Shown piece after piece: positions 21,764 through 33,169 of a stretch of 64,000 nucleotides of DNA (position 1 is the stretch's first letter; each line of letters opens with the position of its first letter). Both the position numbers and the translations under genes were made by a program. Under the pieces are notes generated by a model that did not search any database, was not told the origin of the DNA, and saw only the letters and a list, made by a program, of their open reading frames with translations. Source of the stretch: Ulva prolifera (Eukaryota > Chlorophyta > Ulvophyceae > Ulvales > Ulvaceae); assembly GCA_023078555.1 (NCBI GenBank), contig CM041202.1:5690522-5754521 (forward strand), in the 5' to 3' direction.

Positions 21764-21793
21764 ATCATGCCGCGCTGGCAATGCACCCGGACT

Positions 21794-21812
21794 GGTTACA
21801 AAAGAGTGAACG
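21794..21812 (-). mobile_element. Family-1 retroposon, only 19 bp, with 25-bp TSD
   Basis: A 25-base segment beginning GCCGCGCTGGCAATGCAC lies at 21769-21793 and again at 21813-21837. The 19 bases between are just the family-1 terminus (minus: CGTTCACTCTTTTGTAACC). It is an extreme 5'-truncation; the duplication is longer than the insert. Confidence 0.85.
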
Positions 21813-21966
21813 GCCGCGCTGGCAATGCACCCGGACTCCTCCTCGGAGGGGGGTGATCCCCTGACTGCGCGCTCGTGGCCATGGCCACGACTCGGAGCGC
21901 GCTATAGCTAGCAGCGCATACATCGCAGTGCAGGACGCTTAAGGCGGCAGCTACCCCGCACGTTTG

Positions 21967-22016
21967 GGTTACAAAAGAGTGAACGGAAGAAGACAAAAAC
22001 CACAAACGAAACTCAT
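21967..22016 (-). mobile_element. Family-1 retroposon, 50 bp, with 11-bp TSD
   Basis: CCGCACGTTTG at 21956-21966 recurs at 22017-22027. The insert on the minus strand begins ATGAGTTTCG and ends TTTTGTAACC. Its 5' edge coincides with that of the 6394-6444 copy. Confidence 0.85.
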
Positions 22017-22045
22017 CCGCACGTTTGTACATGTCAGGCTGTACC

Positions 22046-22092
22046 TGTGTTACAAGGCCTAGGACAAAGTCGGAGTGGCCGGTAGCACCGCC
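22046..22092 (-). mobile_element. Family-3 short retroposon copy
   Basis: On the minus strand it carries GGCGGTGCTACCGGCC, a TTTGTCC word and TTGTAACAC, the family-3 order. No clear target duplication was seen. Confidence 0.45.
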
Positions 22093-24692
22093 AGGGCATC
22101 GAACATGTCGGACTGTACCTGCACAAATATGTGTAACTTGATTCACCTGTACAAACGTATCTCGAGGTGCGTGTGCGAAGTCGAGGTCTCACCGGCAGTG
22201 TCAATGACGCGGCCATGGAACATCGCAAACCTGGTCGCACGTGCGCTCGCGTGCTACGCGATGACGAGTGCATCCCGCTCGTGTGACGCGCAAGTCCGGC
22301 CCGCGATTACTTCCGCTTGCAGCATCCAGATTCCGGAGGCCTCCGGTCGCGCGGGTCGACGCGAAGCGATCACGGCCCGAACGCAGCCGCTATCTCGAGA
22401 GACACGTGTTGCGTGCTAGCAGCCGCATTCCTGCTGATCAGGTCTGCGCATGTGGCGTCGACCTGGGTCATGGCGGCGCTGCCAATGTGCACTGGGAACG
22501 GATACCTTGCAACAAGACACCGCGGTGAAGCGGCCGGGAAGCGTGCGAGAAGGCCGAGGCATCATGTGTGCAAGTGTTCACAGAAGAACATGCCTTCGCG
22601 AAGCCTCGAGGTGTGATCGCTTGGTATGGTATGACACCCAAGGTTTTGCGACTGTACACACGTCCAGGCACGCTGCCATCGGCAGTTCCCCCCTGCAGGT
22701 CCCTGCAGGATCAGCAATATTGCGCCATTAATGGCGATACCGACGGGCGTGGTGACTCAACGTTCCACGCATATTCTTGAGCTGGTTCACTTCCACTGTG
22801 CGCACGTTGCGCAAGGCATGCACCAACGTCGACGTCGGTGTCAACCACGGCTCGGCGTCACGGCGCATCGCGGAGAGTTCCGGCAGCATCTGGTCATGAC
22901 GGCCCGGCTCGACTGGATGACACCGCGGTGCACCGCTATCTAGAGATTTCTCCCCGACTGCGTGCGCATGCCGGAAAACTAGAGTGCACCTACGTACACA
23001 TGGGGCGCACATGTATCCGGCGTTGCATAATGACGCTGCAATTGTTTGAGAGCCGGATACACGTGTATCTTTCGGGGTCGTGAGTCCGCGGGACTCCCGA
23101 ACTCGAGCTCTGCACGTGCGTATCTGCGGAGCCGCTGGCCCCGGAGACCGTACACTGTTCTGACTAAACATGTGAAGAGCTTGGTTTTGACAGGTGATCC
23201 AAGCGAGGTCTGGAGTGGACCGAATATAGCAGCGCCGGGGACACACGAGCTAGCTCGCGCGTTATGCCCAGCCGCCTCGGCCTTGATCGTGTACGTAGAC
23301 TACGTAAAGGCCCGGATAAGCAGCATTGATGAGCGTGAGCTGTGCAGCAGTGAGTCAAGTCGCATTGACTGTACCTACATCCGATAAGACATTTGGTCAC
23401 ATTTGGATCCGATCCATCCTGCACGACCTGTGTATGTCAGTCTGTGGTGGTGCTGCGACAAGTGCTGTGACCGACGCCATGGCGGCGCGGCATGGGCGGG
23501 ACTTCATGACAACTCTCGACAATGCATATACTTCCGCCTCCGAACTTGCCAGCTGTCATTCCGCGTGCACACCCGAGGCGTCGCATCAGCACGGGGCGCC
23601 TAGGCTTGCTTGATCATAAAGCGAATTAACACAGATCTTCATAGAGGCTTGTCAACAATTTTTGCAGGACTGTAGGATGCGTATGTTCTGGAACGCCAGT
23701 TCTCCTGGTGGCATGTCTTGGCCCTCGATTATTGGTTGATCACGTGTTGGAAGCCCTTCTGCTGTCCATCACTGTCCGAGCTTCTGCGCCCGCAGTGCAC
23801 AGGAGCTGTAGGTGAATATGTCCTAATATATGGCGCTGCCGCTGACACGGTTTTAAACTCGGCGGCTTGCAGTTCAGCCGTGCTGCCCAGAAGAGGCCAC
23901 ATAGAGGCGCGCTCCTCCCGCCACTGCCGTGCTAGCGACTGTCCATACGAAAATATATCAAATTTGTTGTATATCTACCTTCTGCGGTGCGTCATTGCCG
24001 AGTGTTACAGCAGCGTGGCACATTAGCTCTGTGGACAATTGAAAACAGGCGCTGACATCAACGCCATCATCCGTGAAACAGATTTCAGAGATCTGATTGC
24101 TTCACATGAGCTTGAATGCTGATTGAATGTGGCTCGACGTAGACACACCGTCCATCAGAGTCGGTGCAGTTCGACCTCCCGCTGCGGTTGACGTTGCTGA
24201 CTTGTTTAAAGCCTAATTACCTCCATCTTTGTACATTGTAGTAGCTGTGAATAGGCATCGTTCGTGCGCATGGGCACAGTGCTGTCCAATGGGCAAGGTA
24301 ACAACGTCCGCAACGGGGAGCTGTCCGGCTGACCACTCCACAGCTCCACGCTATGGCGAGTTTATAGGTTGCGTACGTATATGGGGACGTTCGGGGACGT
24401 TGGCTGTCGGGTCCATCGGCGGTCCATCCCAAGAAGCTGTCTGTAGGCGGTAGCGTTGACTCTGTAGATTCAGCCATTAAAGTGTTTGATAATTTCTTGT
24501 ACAAATTAGCGGCACGGCGTCTCAGTGGTGGAGCATGCCCATCCCGCTTTTGGAGTGTGAGGCTGTTTAGACGTTGCCCTTGCGTCATGGCATGCCATTG
24601 CGTCAGTCCTTCATTGCCACAGCATCTTCAAGACGTGTCTTCGATTACCGTTCAGTCGTGACAAACTGGCAGCGTGCAGGTGGGCAGCCGGC
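22093..24692. other. No gene recognised
   Basis: GC-rich at first, then mixed. Frames up to 172 codons (22728-23246, minus) show no domain or splice logic. The last part should hold the promoter and 5' UTR of the kinase gene; no clear TATA box was seen. Confidence 0.4.
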
Positions 24693-27600
24693 ATGCCTTC
24701 CAAGTGCCACGAAGAAGAGCATGCAGCTGGTGCCGACCTCGTCTCCGATGTGAAGAGTGTAACATTGCAGCATTCTTCAAGCTTTGCTGCTATTCTTAGT
24801 TCTTCTGAGTCGGATGCTTTGGGGTCACAGGCAGGCATCAGCTTATCATCCACCCTGCCCGTGACAGCATCGAGCACCTCCGGAGCAAACCTCCATCAAT
24901 CCCACTCCTCCAAAAAATGTAGCTCTTCGGGGCTGCAGTGTTCTCCATTCATATCTAACCGCAGACAGCGGCCAGGTTGGCAATCACAGGAAGTCAGCAT
25001 CAGCACCTTCGTGAGGCGATACCCAGAATGTCAAGCGCTTCAACATGACTGCAATTCTGATGCAAACTCAGAAAAGTTATGGAAGGACCTGCCGCAGATC
25101 GAGACCATGGTCAGGGCTGGATGCAGCCGTCCGCCTGTTTGCCAGCCTGAAGACTTGACAGTGGGGAAGTTGCTTGGGTGTGGTGGGCAAGCACAGGTGC
25201 GTTTGCATTGTCCGCACAGTCATTGCTCGCCCTTTCAAGCATGGCTCCCAGTGATTTTTTTTCACATCAACCATCTGGAAGCTTCGCCGATGGAATGTTT
25301 GTTTCACAGGCTGCACTACGCCTGCTCTAGTGAGCATCTATACTCTTCATCGTGGTCACTGTCCTGTTTTCCTTACTCGTTGCTGGGCACAAATGTACCT
25401 CCGCAGTCAAACATAATAACCACAACTGGCATACACTTGGCTCCCATCTTGCTGACCACACAGTCCGCACTCATGCCACGACAGCAGTGCAGCACCCAAC
25501 ATGCTTCGCCTGGGTGTGTCTGGCACCAGCAGCATCCGTGCAGCACTGTGTGCCTGTTGCACTCTGCACACGAGCGCAGTGCTTCAAGGCGTACTCAAAG
25601 TGGAAGACGTGTATGCCTTTCAAGCGCATGGCACAGCCGCTCAGGCGCCTCTCCCGTCTGCCAGACCATACCCAGTGGAAAGGCGATGCAGCGCCCACTC
25701 CATCCGCTGAACTGTGCAGATCCATGAGGCTGCACTGTCGCGCGATGGCAGAACTACGGCAGTCGTCGTGAAGGAGTTTGTAGGGGAGCACGGCGACGAT
25801 GACATGACGGCGGAGGAGGTCGACACGGAGCTCAGCGCATGCTGGGTGCTGCGCGGTCACCACCACGTCGCACCGGTGCTCGGCGTGCTCGAGTGCGACG
25901 CCGGCGAGGCCCCCCTCGCAGGCCTCCACGGCCCCCGCCGCGAGGCCGCCGCCGCTCCGCGGCGGCACAAGACCGTGCGCGCGCTGGTAATGCAGCGCTT
26001 CTCCGGGTCGCTGCAACGGACGCTGGAGGTACTGCGGGCGAGCGCGGAGCCGGAGCGGCGGGCGCTGCCGACGGAGACGCTGCTGCGGGTCGTCGCCGCG
26101 CTGTCAAACGCGCTCGCGTGTGCGCACCGCAAGGGCATGCTCCACATGGACGTGAAGCCGGCGAACGTGCTCGTGCAGGTGCGGCGCGACACCTGCCTCT
26201 GGTGCATGACTCGCACAGATACACTCCCTGATCTGGATCTAGGCCATCGTGGCTGCCATCTAAACAATCATCGCTGATGGGCTGTGCGATTGTGCAAGTT
26301 TGTCCTGCGCGTGACTGGGTGCGGCATGTACAGAGTGTGAATTGTCCACAGGGACTCGTGCGCAGCTTTCTCGATTGCAGTTAGCATCGTTCAACACCAA
26401 GGCGACATTGAGACGTGTCGCGCAGATTTATGCACAGCATGCACTGTTCGCACCCTCTCACGTGGATACGTCTTCACGCTGACCAGTCCTCCGCCCTCCA
26501 CCGTCACCTGAACTCAACAGGGCTGTGGTGACCAGCGCCAGAGAGCTGCGAGTCACAGCCTGTGCCCTTTTGTAGTCGCGATGCTGCAGTTGAAGGCTGG
26601 TCCTTCTGCATTTGCACGAGGTGTCCATTTGTCCAGTCTTGCGCATGCATGTAATCTCCTGGCCTGCAGGAGACTGCCCCTGGAGTGCTTGCCCACCCAC
26701 ATCCGAAGCAGGTCGGGCCGGTCGTGCTCACCGACTTTGGCACCAGCATTCTGCCCTGGGACCCCCGGGCAGTGCACGGCCTCTGCGGGACCCTCGACTA
26801 CCACCCTCCGGAGCTCGCGCTCACCGACCTGAAGTTCGCGGCGGAGCTCCAGGAGCCCGACTCCGCCGCCGCGCTGCCGTCCCCGGACTCCTCCTCCTCC
26901 CGTGCGCTGCTGACGTCCCTCAGCATGGACCCCCCGACCGCGCTGCAGCGCGCCGCGTCGGCGCTCTTTGACGAGAAGATGGACGTGTGGGGCCTCGGGA
27001 TGCTGTTGTATGAGTGCCTCGCGGAGCATCTGCCGCTAGAGGCTGTGACGGATACCAACGTCATCCTGTCGCGCGTCGCGACTGGCACCGGCATGGCGTC
27101 GGCCGCGCCGACGTTTGCGCTGCTGCCGTGCCACAAGGCCGTGCTCGCGCTGTGCCAATGGGTGACGGCGCCGCGGCCGGCCGACCGCCCGTCAGCGCGG
27201 GAGGTGCACGCGGCCGCCGCGGGGATGCTTCTGGAGCTGTGCGCATCGGCGGCGGGGTCCAGGGGGCTGGACGGAGGGAGTGCGGAGGTCCTTGCGTGCG
27301 GGGAGGTGCTGACGCTTGGCCGTGCGTCGCGGGTACACGCGCCGGCGGCGGCCGGGTGGACGGATGCGCTCATCGCCGCGGCGCCGCTCGCTCGCCCTGG
27401 AGAAGTCAGCGTGCACCCGCGCCTTGGGATTGTGGCGTTCGGCGGCGCGCGGCCGTCGCCGGAGGCCTTCGCAGGGGCCCTTCCGGAGGGTGTCGCCCAG
27501 AAGGTGGCAGCGCTCGCTGCGCACAGCGAAAGCGGCAGCGATATAGATGGGCGGGTGGGCTCAGACGAGTTTGTGGATGCGCCAGAGGCGCGTGATTCCG

Positions 27601-30186
27601 CGGACGGGTCCGGTAGTCCGGGTTCAGCGTACGAGACGGGCTCGCACGCCGTGTTTGATGATTTCGACAGCCCCCGGGCGCCACGGCCGAGGCGCATGTT
27701 TGGGGCGCTGATAGATACACTGCTCCTCGCTGGGGCGGGGTTTGGTTATGGGGGCGCGGCGAGCGCAGCGGCCGCGCCCTGTAACAGCTGCGACGGCGGG
27801 AAGCGCACCACGGGGGCCGGCGGCGCCAGGCCCCCCTGTAGTGAGCCCGGCGTGAAGCGAGCGACCTGCCCCGCCGCCGCTGCCATTTCCTTCGCCATAG
27901 ATTCTCCGCGCATCGGCGCATGCCTGGGCGGTGCCACCGCGGTGAATGGTGGCGTCATCATGTGTGGCGCCCCGTCCACCCTCGGCTGTGCCGGCAGCAT
28001 CCCACTGCTGGCACCCCCGGTGCGGTGCGCGTCCCCTCCGTCGGCACGCAGGGAGGAACCGCGCATCGCGACGCCGCGGCCCTGTTCCGCCGTGCTGCCT
28101 GTGCCCAGCACGCCGCCGCCTGCGCCAGCGGGCGCGTTGGTCGCCGCGCCCGGCCCGCCTGGTAGCTGCGGCGCAGCATACGCGCCAGTGGCAGCATTCC
28201 TGCCGACACTGACGGCCATCCCGAGCATCACAGAGTCCGACGGGGGGTCTCTCGACGCGACGTGCGGCTCCCCGCGGTCCTCACCGATGAAGGCGGCCGA
28301 CTGCGTCGCCCACGACATCATGGAGACGACCACATCATGTGGCAGCAGTGATGAATCCGGCTTTGAGGTGCGTGACACTTGTGTATGTTGCTGCTTGTGC
28401 GGGTGTTTCTGGGCGCCAGCGCACCAGTGCAGGTCTATTCTTGCCGCCTGTGTCCAGTCCGCGGCGCACACGTGGTGGCCCCAGCTGCACAGCTTGATTG
28501 ACATGCATGGGATGTGCATTTGCTGCTCTGTGTGTGCTTTGTGCTTGCTCACTGGCTGCAGTGGGACTGGGAGTGATCCGCCGGTGCCGCCTGCAGGACG
28601 CGCTCTGTGTCCGCGCTGTCATCGGCCGCAGCCCGGGCGGCTTCCCCGGCCCGGCCACCAGCCCCGGCCTCCCTTGCACCGCCCCCTCCCAGCGCAAGCC
28701 CGCCGCCGGTAGCATCTTCTTCATCCCCTCCCCCCGCACGAAGTTCGGCGCCTGTGTGGCGACCCCCGAGCGTATGGCCGCCGCTCCCCCCACCGCGGAC
28801 GGCCCCACCCATGCGCTTGCGGCCGCCACAGACTGCATGCAGTGCGACACAATGGCGAGTGACTGGCCGAGCGTGGGACCGTGTAGCATCACTTCGACAG
28901 GTGGCCTCGATGGGACCCTGGAGCGTGCGGAGTCTCGCCGGCGGCTGGAGCTCGGCGGCTTCAGCACGCTGTCAGCAGACGGCGGCAGCTTCTTCGCCCG
29001 TGCTGACAGTAGCCGCTGCCCGTTTGCTGCGTTTGGGGGCTTCGGGGTGCCGGGTGGCTGCCGTGAGGTGGACGCCGCGCCGCCGGTGGTGCGGCAGGCG
29101 GACGTGTTCCGGCCGCCGACGGCGACGGTGATGGTGCGCATCGATCACGCGCCGCATGCATGTGCCTTTCGAGGGGTCGCTGATGCTGCGATGTGGTGTG
29201 TCTCGCTGGGGGCGTGTTGGAGTGCTTGCAGAGTTTGACCACGTGCGCAACAGTGCGATGGATGCCAGATGATGTACATGCGGACAGAACAACACACTGC
29301 CATACATTGCTGCACCACAGGACACTGCGGGCTGCCCATGAGGCTTAGGGCTGCCCATGGCTGCCTGTATCTGGTGCTGCATCCATTCTTCCGCTGGAAT
29401 GTGTCTTGTGGCGGCGACCGGTTTTCTTCGGCCATTCGTAATTTTTGGAGTGGGGTTTTGCAACAGTGGTGAGGCTGCTGAGGCGCTGACGCAGTGTGGT
29501 GTGGTGTGCAGGGTCTGATAGGGCGCGTGCAGCACCGGGAGTCCCCTGCGTTGATCGCGAGCCCACGGGATGTGATCGTGAGCCCCCGCGGCATCGGCTC
29601 GCCGCGACCCCACTCTCCCGGCCTTCCGACCCGGAACGACCTACCGCCGCCAGCGCCAGCTACCGCGCGGGGGTCCCCGCCCCGCCTGTCGCTCGTGAGC
29701 CGCGTGCGCTCCATCATGCCGAGGCTGAGCCTGTCAAGCGACGCCAAGTCGACGCCGAGGGGTGCATCCCCCCATGCGCTCAGTGGGCCGCTCGCACTGC
29801 CCCTGCATCGTTGCCCCTCGCCGGCCGCGTCCTTTGAGGACACGGTCAGCTTCGCCGGCGAGAGCACCGCCGGCGGCAGCTCGGCGGACGGGCAGCACTC
29901 GTCGCCGATCTCGGCGCAGGGCACGCCGCGGTGGCGCGTGGCGGCGGCGCAGGTGCGCTCGCGCGGCCAGGGCGCTCTCGCGGCAGGGCGGGAGAAGGTC
30001 GCCCTCGGCCGTGAGAAGGGCCGCATGCTGCTTGCGTCCGTGGGCGGCGCTGGCGGGGCGATGTCGGCGCTGAAGCGTGTAAAGGCGGCGGTGTCCCGCG
30101 GGGGTGGGGCGGGCGTGGCGGAGGACTGTGAGCGGGGCAGCCGGCGCAGATTTCTGGCGAGATGGGGTCGGACACAGCAGGTGTAG
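24693..30186 (+). CDS. Ser/Thr protein kinase, five exons, about 1276 aa
   Basis: Exons: 24693-25196, 25720-26178, 26712-28367, 28597-29133, 29512-30186 (TAG). All four introns are phase 0, with GTGCG donors and GCAG acceptors. Exon 1 (168 codons) is Ser-rich and ends in the glycine loop LGCGGQAQ. Exon 2 has the VVVKEF lysine, an alpha-C Glu, and the catalytic loop HMDVKPANVL; Asp and Asn are kept but the HRD arginine is Met. Exon 3 supplies DFGTS, GTLDYHPPEL, DVWGLGMLLYE and PADRPSA (subdomains VII-XI), so the kinase domain spans about residues 155-560 with a divergent insert between VIII and IX. The remaining 700 residues are Ala/Pro/Ser-rich and probably disordered. All catalytic residues but the HRD Arg are present, so activity is expected. 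The substrate is unknown. The start could lie in an unseen upstream exon. Confidence 0.85.
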
Positions 30187-30465
30187 TGTGTGTGTCAATG
30201 GAGTCAGTGCAGTGGGGCAGGGGTGAGGGGGAGTTCCCAGTGAGAGGTGGCTTTGCCATGCCACCTCTCAACTTTTCACAGAGTCTGCAGATTATTGGCC
30301 TTCCAGTGCTTTGAGATTGCAGACTTGCATATTTGCTGACTCAGGTGCCCACCTACGAAGGGCGCCTTCATTTCTTGACATTCTGCTGCATCTAGATCTC
30401 AAGTGTGTACATAGCCTTTGCCTTTGCGCAGAGATGCTGCAATAGACAGAGCCGGCGTGGCCGTG
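30187..30465. other. 3' flank of the kinase gene
   Basis: Noncoding. An AGAGGTGG...CCACCTCT inverted pair lies near 30242-30269, just past the stop, and could fold in the 3' UTR. No TGTAA was seen close to the stop. Confidence 0.35.
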
Positions 30466-30469
30466 CTTG

Positions 30470-30660
30470 CATTGCCAGCTCGCAGTTATGTTTCGCGTCG
30501 AAAGGGGCCCAGCAGCCTGCCAGCAGCCCCCAATCGCACCCAAACCACCAGGCTGCCAGCCTGCCAACTCCGGTGGCCAAACTCCAGCCTCAAACTCGCA
30601 TGTGCCATCATGCACCACACAGCCTCAAACTTGACACAAGTACCACTCTATATCTGCAGA
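30470..30660 (+). repeat. About 190-bp repeat, plus-oriented copy
   Basis: Matches the reverse complement of 32965-33155 over most of its length (shared words include CGCATGTGCCATCATGCACC and CAAGTACCACTCTAT). Not coding in any convincing frame. Confidence 0.8.
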
Positions 30661-31619
30661 TTATGTCTACGCATTTTCAGCTGCATCGAACACCTCTGCG
30701 TGACCTCGGCTCTGGTAGCTGTCGGCCCAGCGTGATTGTGTCCGTGCCACCGTTCTCTCGCAAATTCTGTGCCTGTGATGACACAGTATGGCTTCATTTG
30801 ACTAGCTGCTGTGCCATACGAATTATATTATAGCAACGTGCTGTGTCTGACGTACAGCATCTGTATCCTCGTGTCGAATACGGCTTCTTCAGAGCGCAAG
30901 CAACGCGCAAGAAACCGTACCGTCGCATTGCCGGCTACATGAAAGCTTCCAACAGGTGCCTTACAGCGGTGCTCATGGATGCCATGTCAATGCCGCGCTG
31001 CGTGCGCACACAGGTCCTACAAAAACGTGCATGTCGTGTGGGTGAAGGATCGCAGCCCGTCTTTGAACACACATGCGAAGGAGGCTGCAGCCGATGTCTG
31101 TCCGAAACTGTAGCTGTAAGCGTGGATCAGGAACACGGGATATCTTGTTGCCAAACGGAACACCACCACAGTTGCCGTACAGGCGGTGTGTGCCTTACAG
31201 CCCAACTGCTGCAGCAGCATTGGTCCCCACGCTTGATTGCACTTGTTTCAATGGATTCATCGCTGCCTCGTTGCGGGAATTAATGTACTGGTCGCGAAAG
31301 ACCGTGCCAGCACGCTGTCTTAACATAACTGCTCCACATCAAGGGCTGCAGATCTGCAGAAACATTGCAAACATAGCTGCCTATCCACCTCGCTGCATAC
31401 AGCTGCACCTCGCTACACATAGCTCGACACAACCACCAAAACAAGAGGTCCAATTCGATCATCGCTCAGACATCGTTGCAGAGCAAGAACATGCCTCTGC
31501 AACAAACTGGCAGTCATCAGCAGAGCAAGTGCAACACGCCCACCATTGATACTTGAGCTGGGTCTTAATGTACATGCAAAGGTACCGGAGTATGTAACCT
31601 CTGCAATGGAATGAGTACA

Positions 31620-32100
31620 TGCCAACACGGGTGTGCTGTGCGAGAGTCTGGTGCGCACAGCACAAGCACGGCTCATCAACATGCACGCAATGTGCAGCAG
31701 CTGCAGCTGAATATTGGCAGCCATACTCCTTGATACAGGTGCATCAACGTATTCAAATTTCAGAGCTGTGCGACCTCCATTTCCACAGTGGTGAGCTGGG
31801 GTGTGCTGTGCGAGTGCCGTAAATTTGCCGTATTGTGTGCCAGCACAAGCGCAGACCATCTCCATGCACGCAATGTGCAGCAGCTGCAGCTGAATATTGG
31901 CAGCCATACTCCTTGAGACAGGTGCATCAACATATTCAAATTTCAGAGCTGTGCGACCTCCAGTTCCACAGTGGTGAGCTGGGGTGTGCTGTATGAGTGC
32001 CGCAGATGTGCCGATCTGCGTGCCGGCACAGGCATATACCAACATACTGCACTCAATGTGCAGCTGAAGCTGCAGGTTAGTCGTCGCAGTCCTTGTCATG
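31620..32100 (-). repeat. 183-bp tandem repeat, about 2.5 copies, open on the minus strand
   Basis: The word ATGCACGCAATGTGCAGC starts at 31681 and again at 31864, and a decayed third copy lies near 32047, giving a 183-bp period. As 183 is a multiple of three, the minus frame 31413-32243 (276 codons) stays open through the array and encodes a 61-residue repeat with HTPAHHCG, GRTALKFEYVDAPVSR and ANIQLQLLHIACM. No start context, splice sites or known domain support a gene, so I list it as a repeat. Confidence 0.75.
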
Positions 32101-32964
32101 TGCAGAAAAGCTTGGGCCTCTATTGATGGAAGCAAGAATGGACAGGCGGTACATGATTCTGGGCTCTCTAGAGCTGAACTGCATTGCTCAGCACCAGTGC
32201 CTCCTGATCCGGCTGAAGGACAGCAGCTGCACTCTTTGTCCATTCGAAATTATACAACAGCTGCTCCTGTAGCTTTGTAGACGGTGCATGTCAGCTGGTG
32301 TGTGCAAGCGGGTTGCTGAGTTCTGCTGAGTTCTTCTTGAAACAGTCGTCGCAGCACATCCATTGCATCAAGCCAAAGAAGTCTACGCAAATGTAAGTAT
32401 ATTCTGTAAACTAATATACAAACTGCAGCCCGCAATGATAGGCTGGACACCGATCAGGCAGAAACAGTTCTGGATGGACCTCCACCACTGGAGGATATCA
32501 TGAATTTCTATTGCATGATAGGATAAGCTGGAGATTTTCTCACCGAATGCAGATCGGAGGCAACTGCATTGCTTTTGCTCTGCACTCAGCTGGAACTGCA
32601 TACTCCAAATATGAACGATGGAATCTACGTGCTGAAGTACAGATGCAGCGATGCCACTTGCAGGACCAGATTAGCCATACACAGGAAGTTTTGTACATAC
32701 TGGCGTCCTTGGGACGTTCAGTGAGCGGCAGCGGTGCAGCAACGGTGTTGCCTGGCGATCACCACACCATCGACCATTTACGTCGCGTACAAAAAGCATC
32801 AGGTGTAGCAGCGAATCAAACTAATCTATGCTGTGTCATCACCAGCACAAGCTTGTGGAGAGACAGGTTGCACGGGCACCCCCACGCTGGCGAGCGGGGC
32901 CTACAGCTACCAGTGGCGAGATCACTCATAGACGCTCGATGCGGCTGAAACTATGCAGTAACAA

Positions 32965-33155
32965 TATTGAGACATAGAGTGGTACTTGTGTCAAGTTTGA
33001 GGCTGTGCGGTGCATGATGGCACATGCGAGTTTCAGGCCTGAGTTTGGCCACCGGACTTGGCAGGCTGGCAGCGTGGTGGTCTGGGTGCGATAGGGGGCT
33101 GCGGGCATGCTGCTGGGTCCGTTTTAACGCGAAACATAACTGCAGCTCGAGGATG
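32965..33155 (-). repeat. About 190-bp repeat, minus-oriented copy
   Basis: Inverted partner of 30470-30660. Together they bracket the 183-bp array, so a transcript across the region could fold into a long imperfect stem. Confidence 0.8.
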
Positions 33156-33169
33156 CGTACCAGCGCGAC

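Larger units (their letters stand above)
16199..21768 (+). mobile_element. Complete Ty1/copia LTR retrotransposon with 5-bp TSD
   Basis: The element runs 16204-21763 and is flanked by ATCAT at 16199-16203 and 21764-21768. It has two 281-bp LTRs (TG...CA ends), a primer-binding site right after the 5' LTR, one uninterrupted gag-pol frame, and a short purine tract (ATGGGGAG) before the 3' LTR. The domain order is protease, integrase, reverse transcriptase, RNase H, which defines copia (Pseudoviridae) rather than gypsy. No difference was found between the LTRs when read base by base, so insertion is recent and the element may still be active. Confidence 0.95.

Noticed and set aside
26798-28552. 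Long minus-strand frames (299 and 268 codons) opposite the kinase exons
   Set aside because: They are shadows of GC-rich plus-strand coding sequence; the plus frame carries kinase motifs and consistent splice sites.
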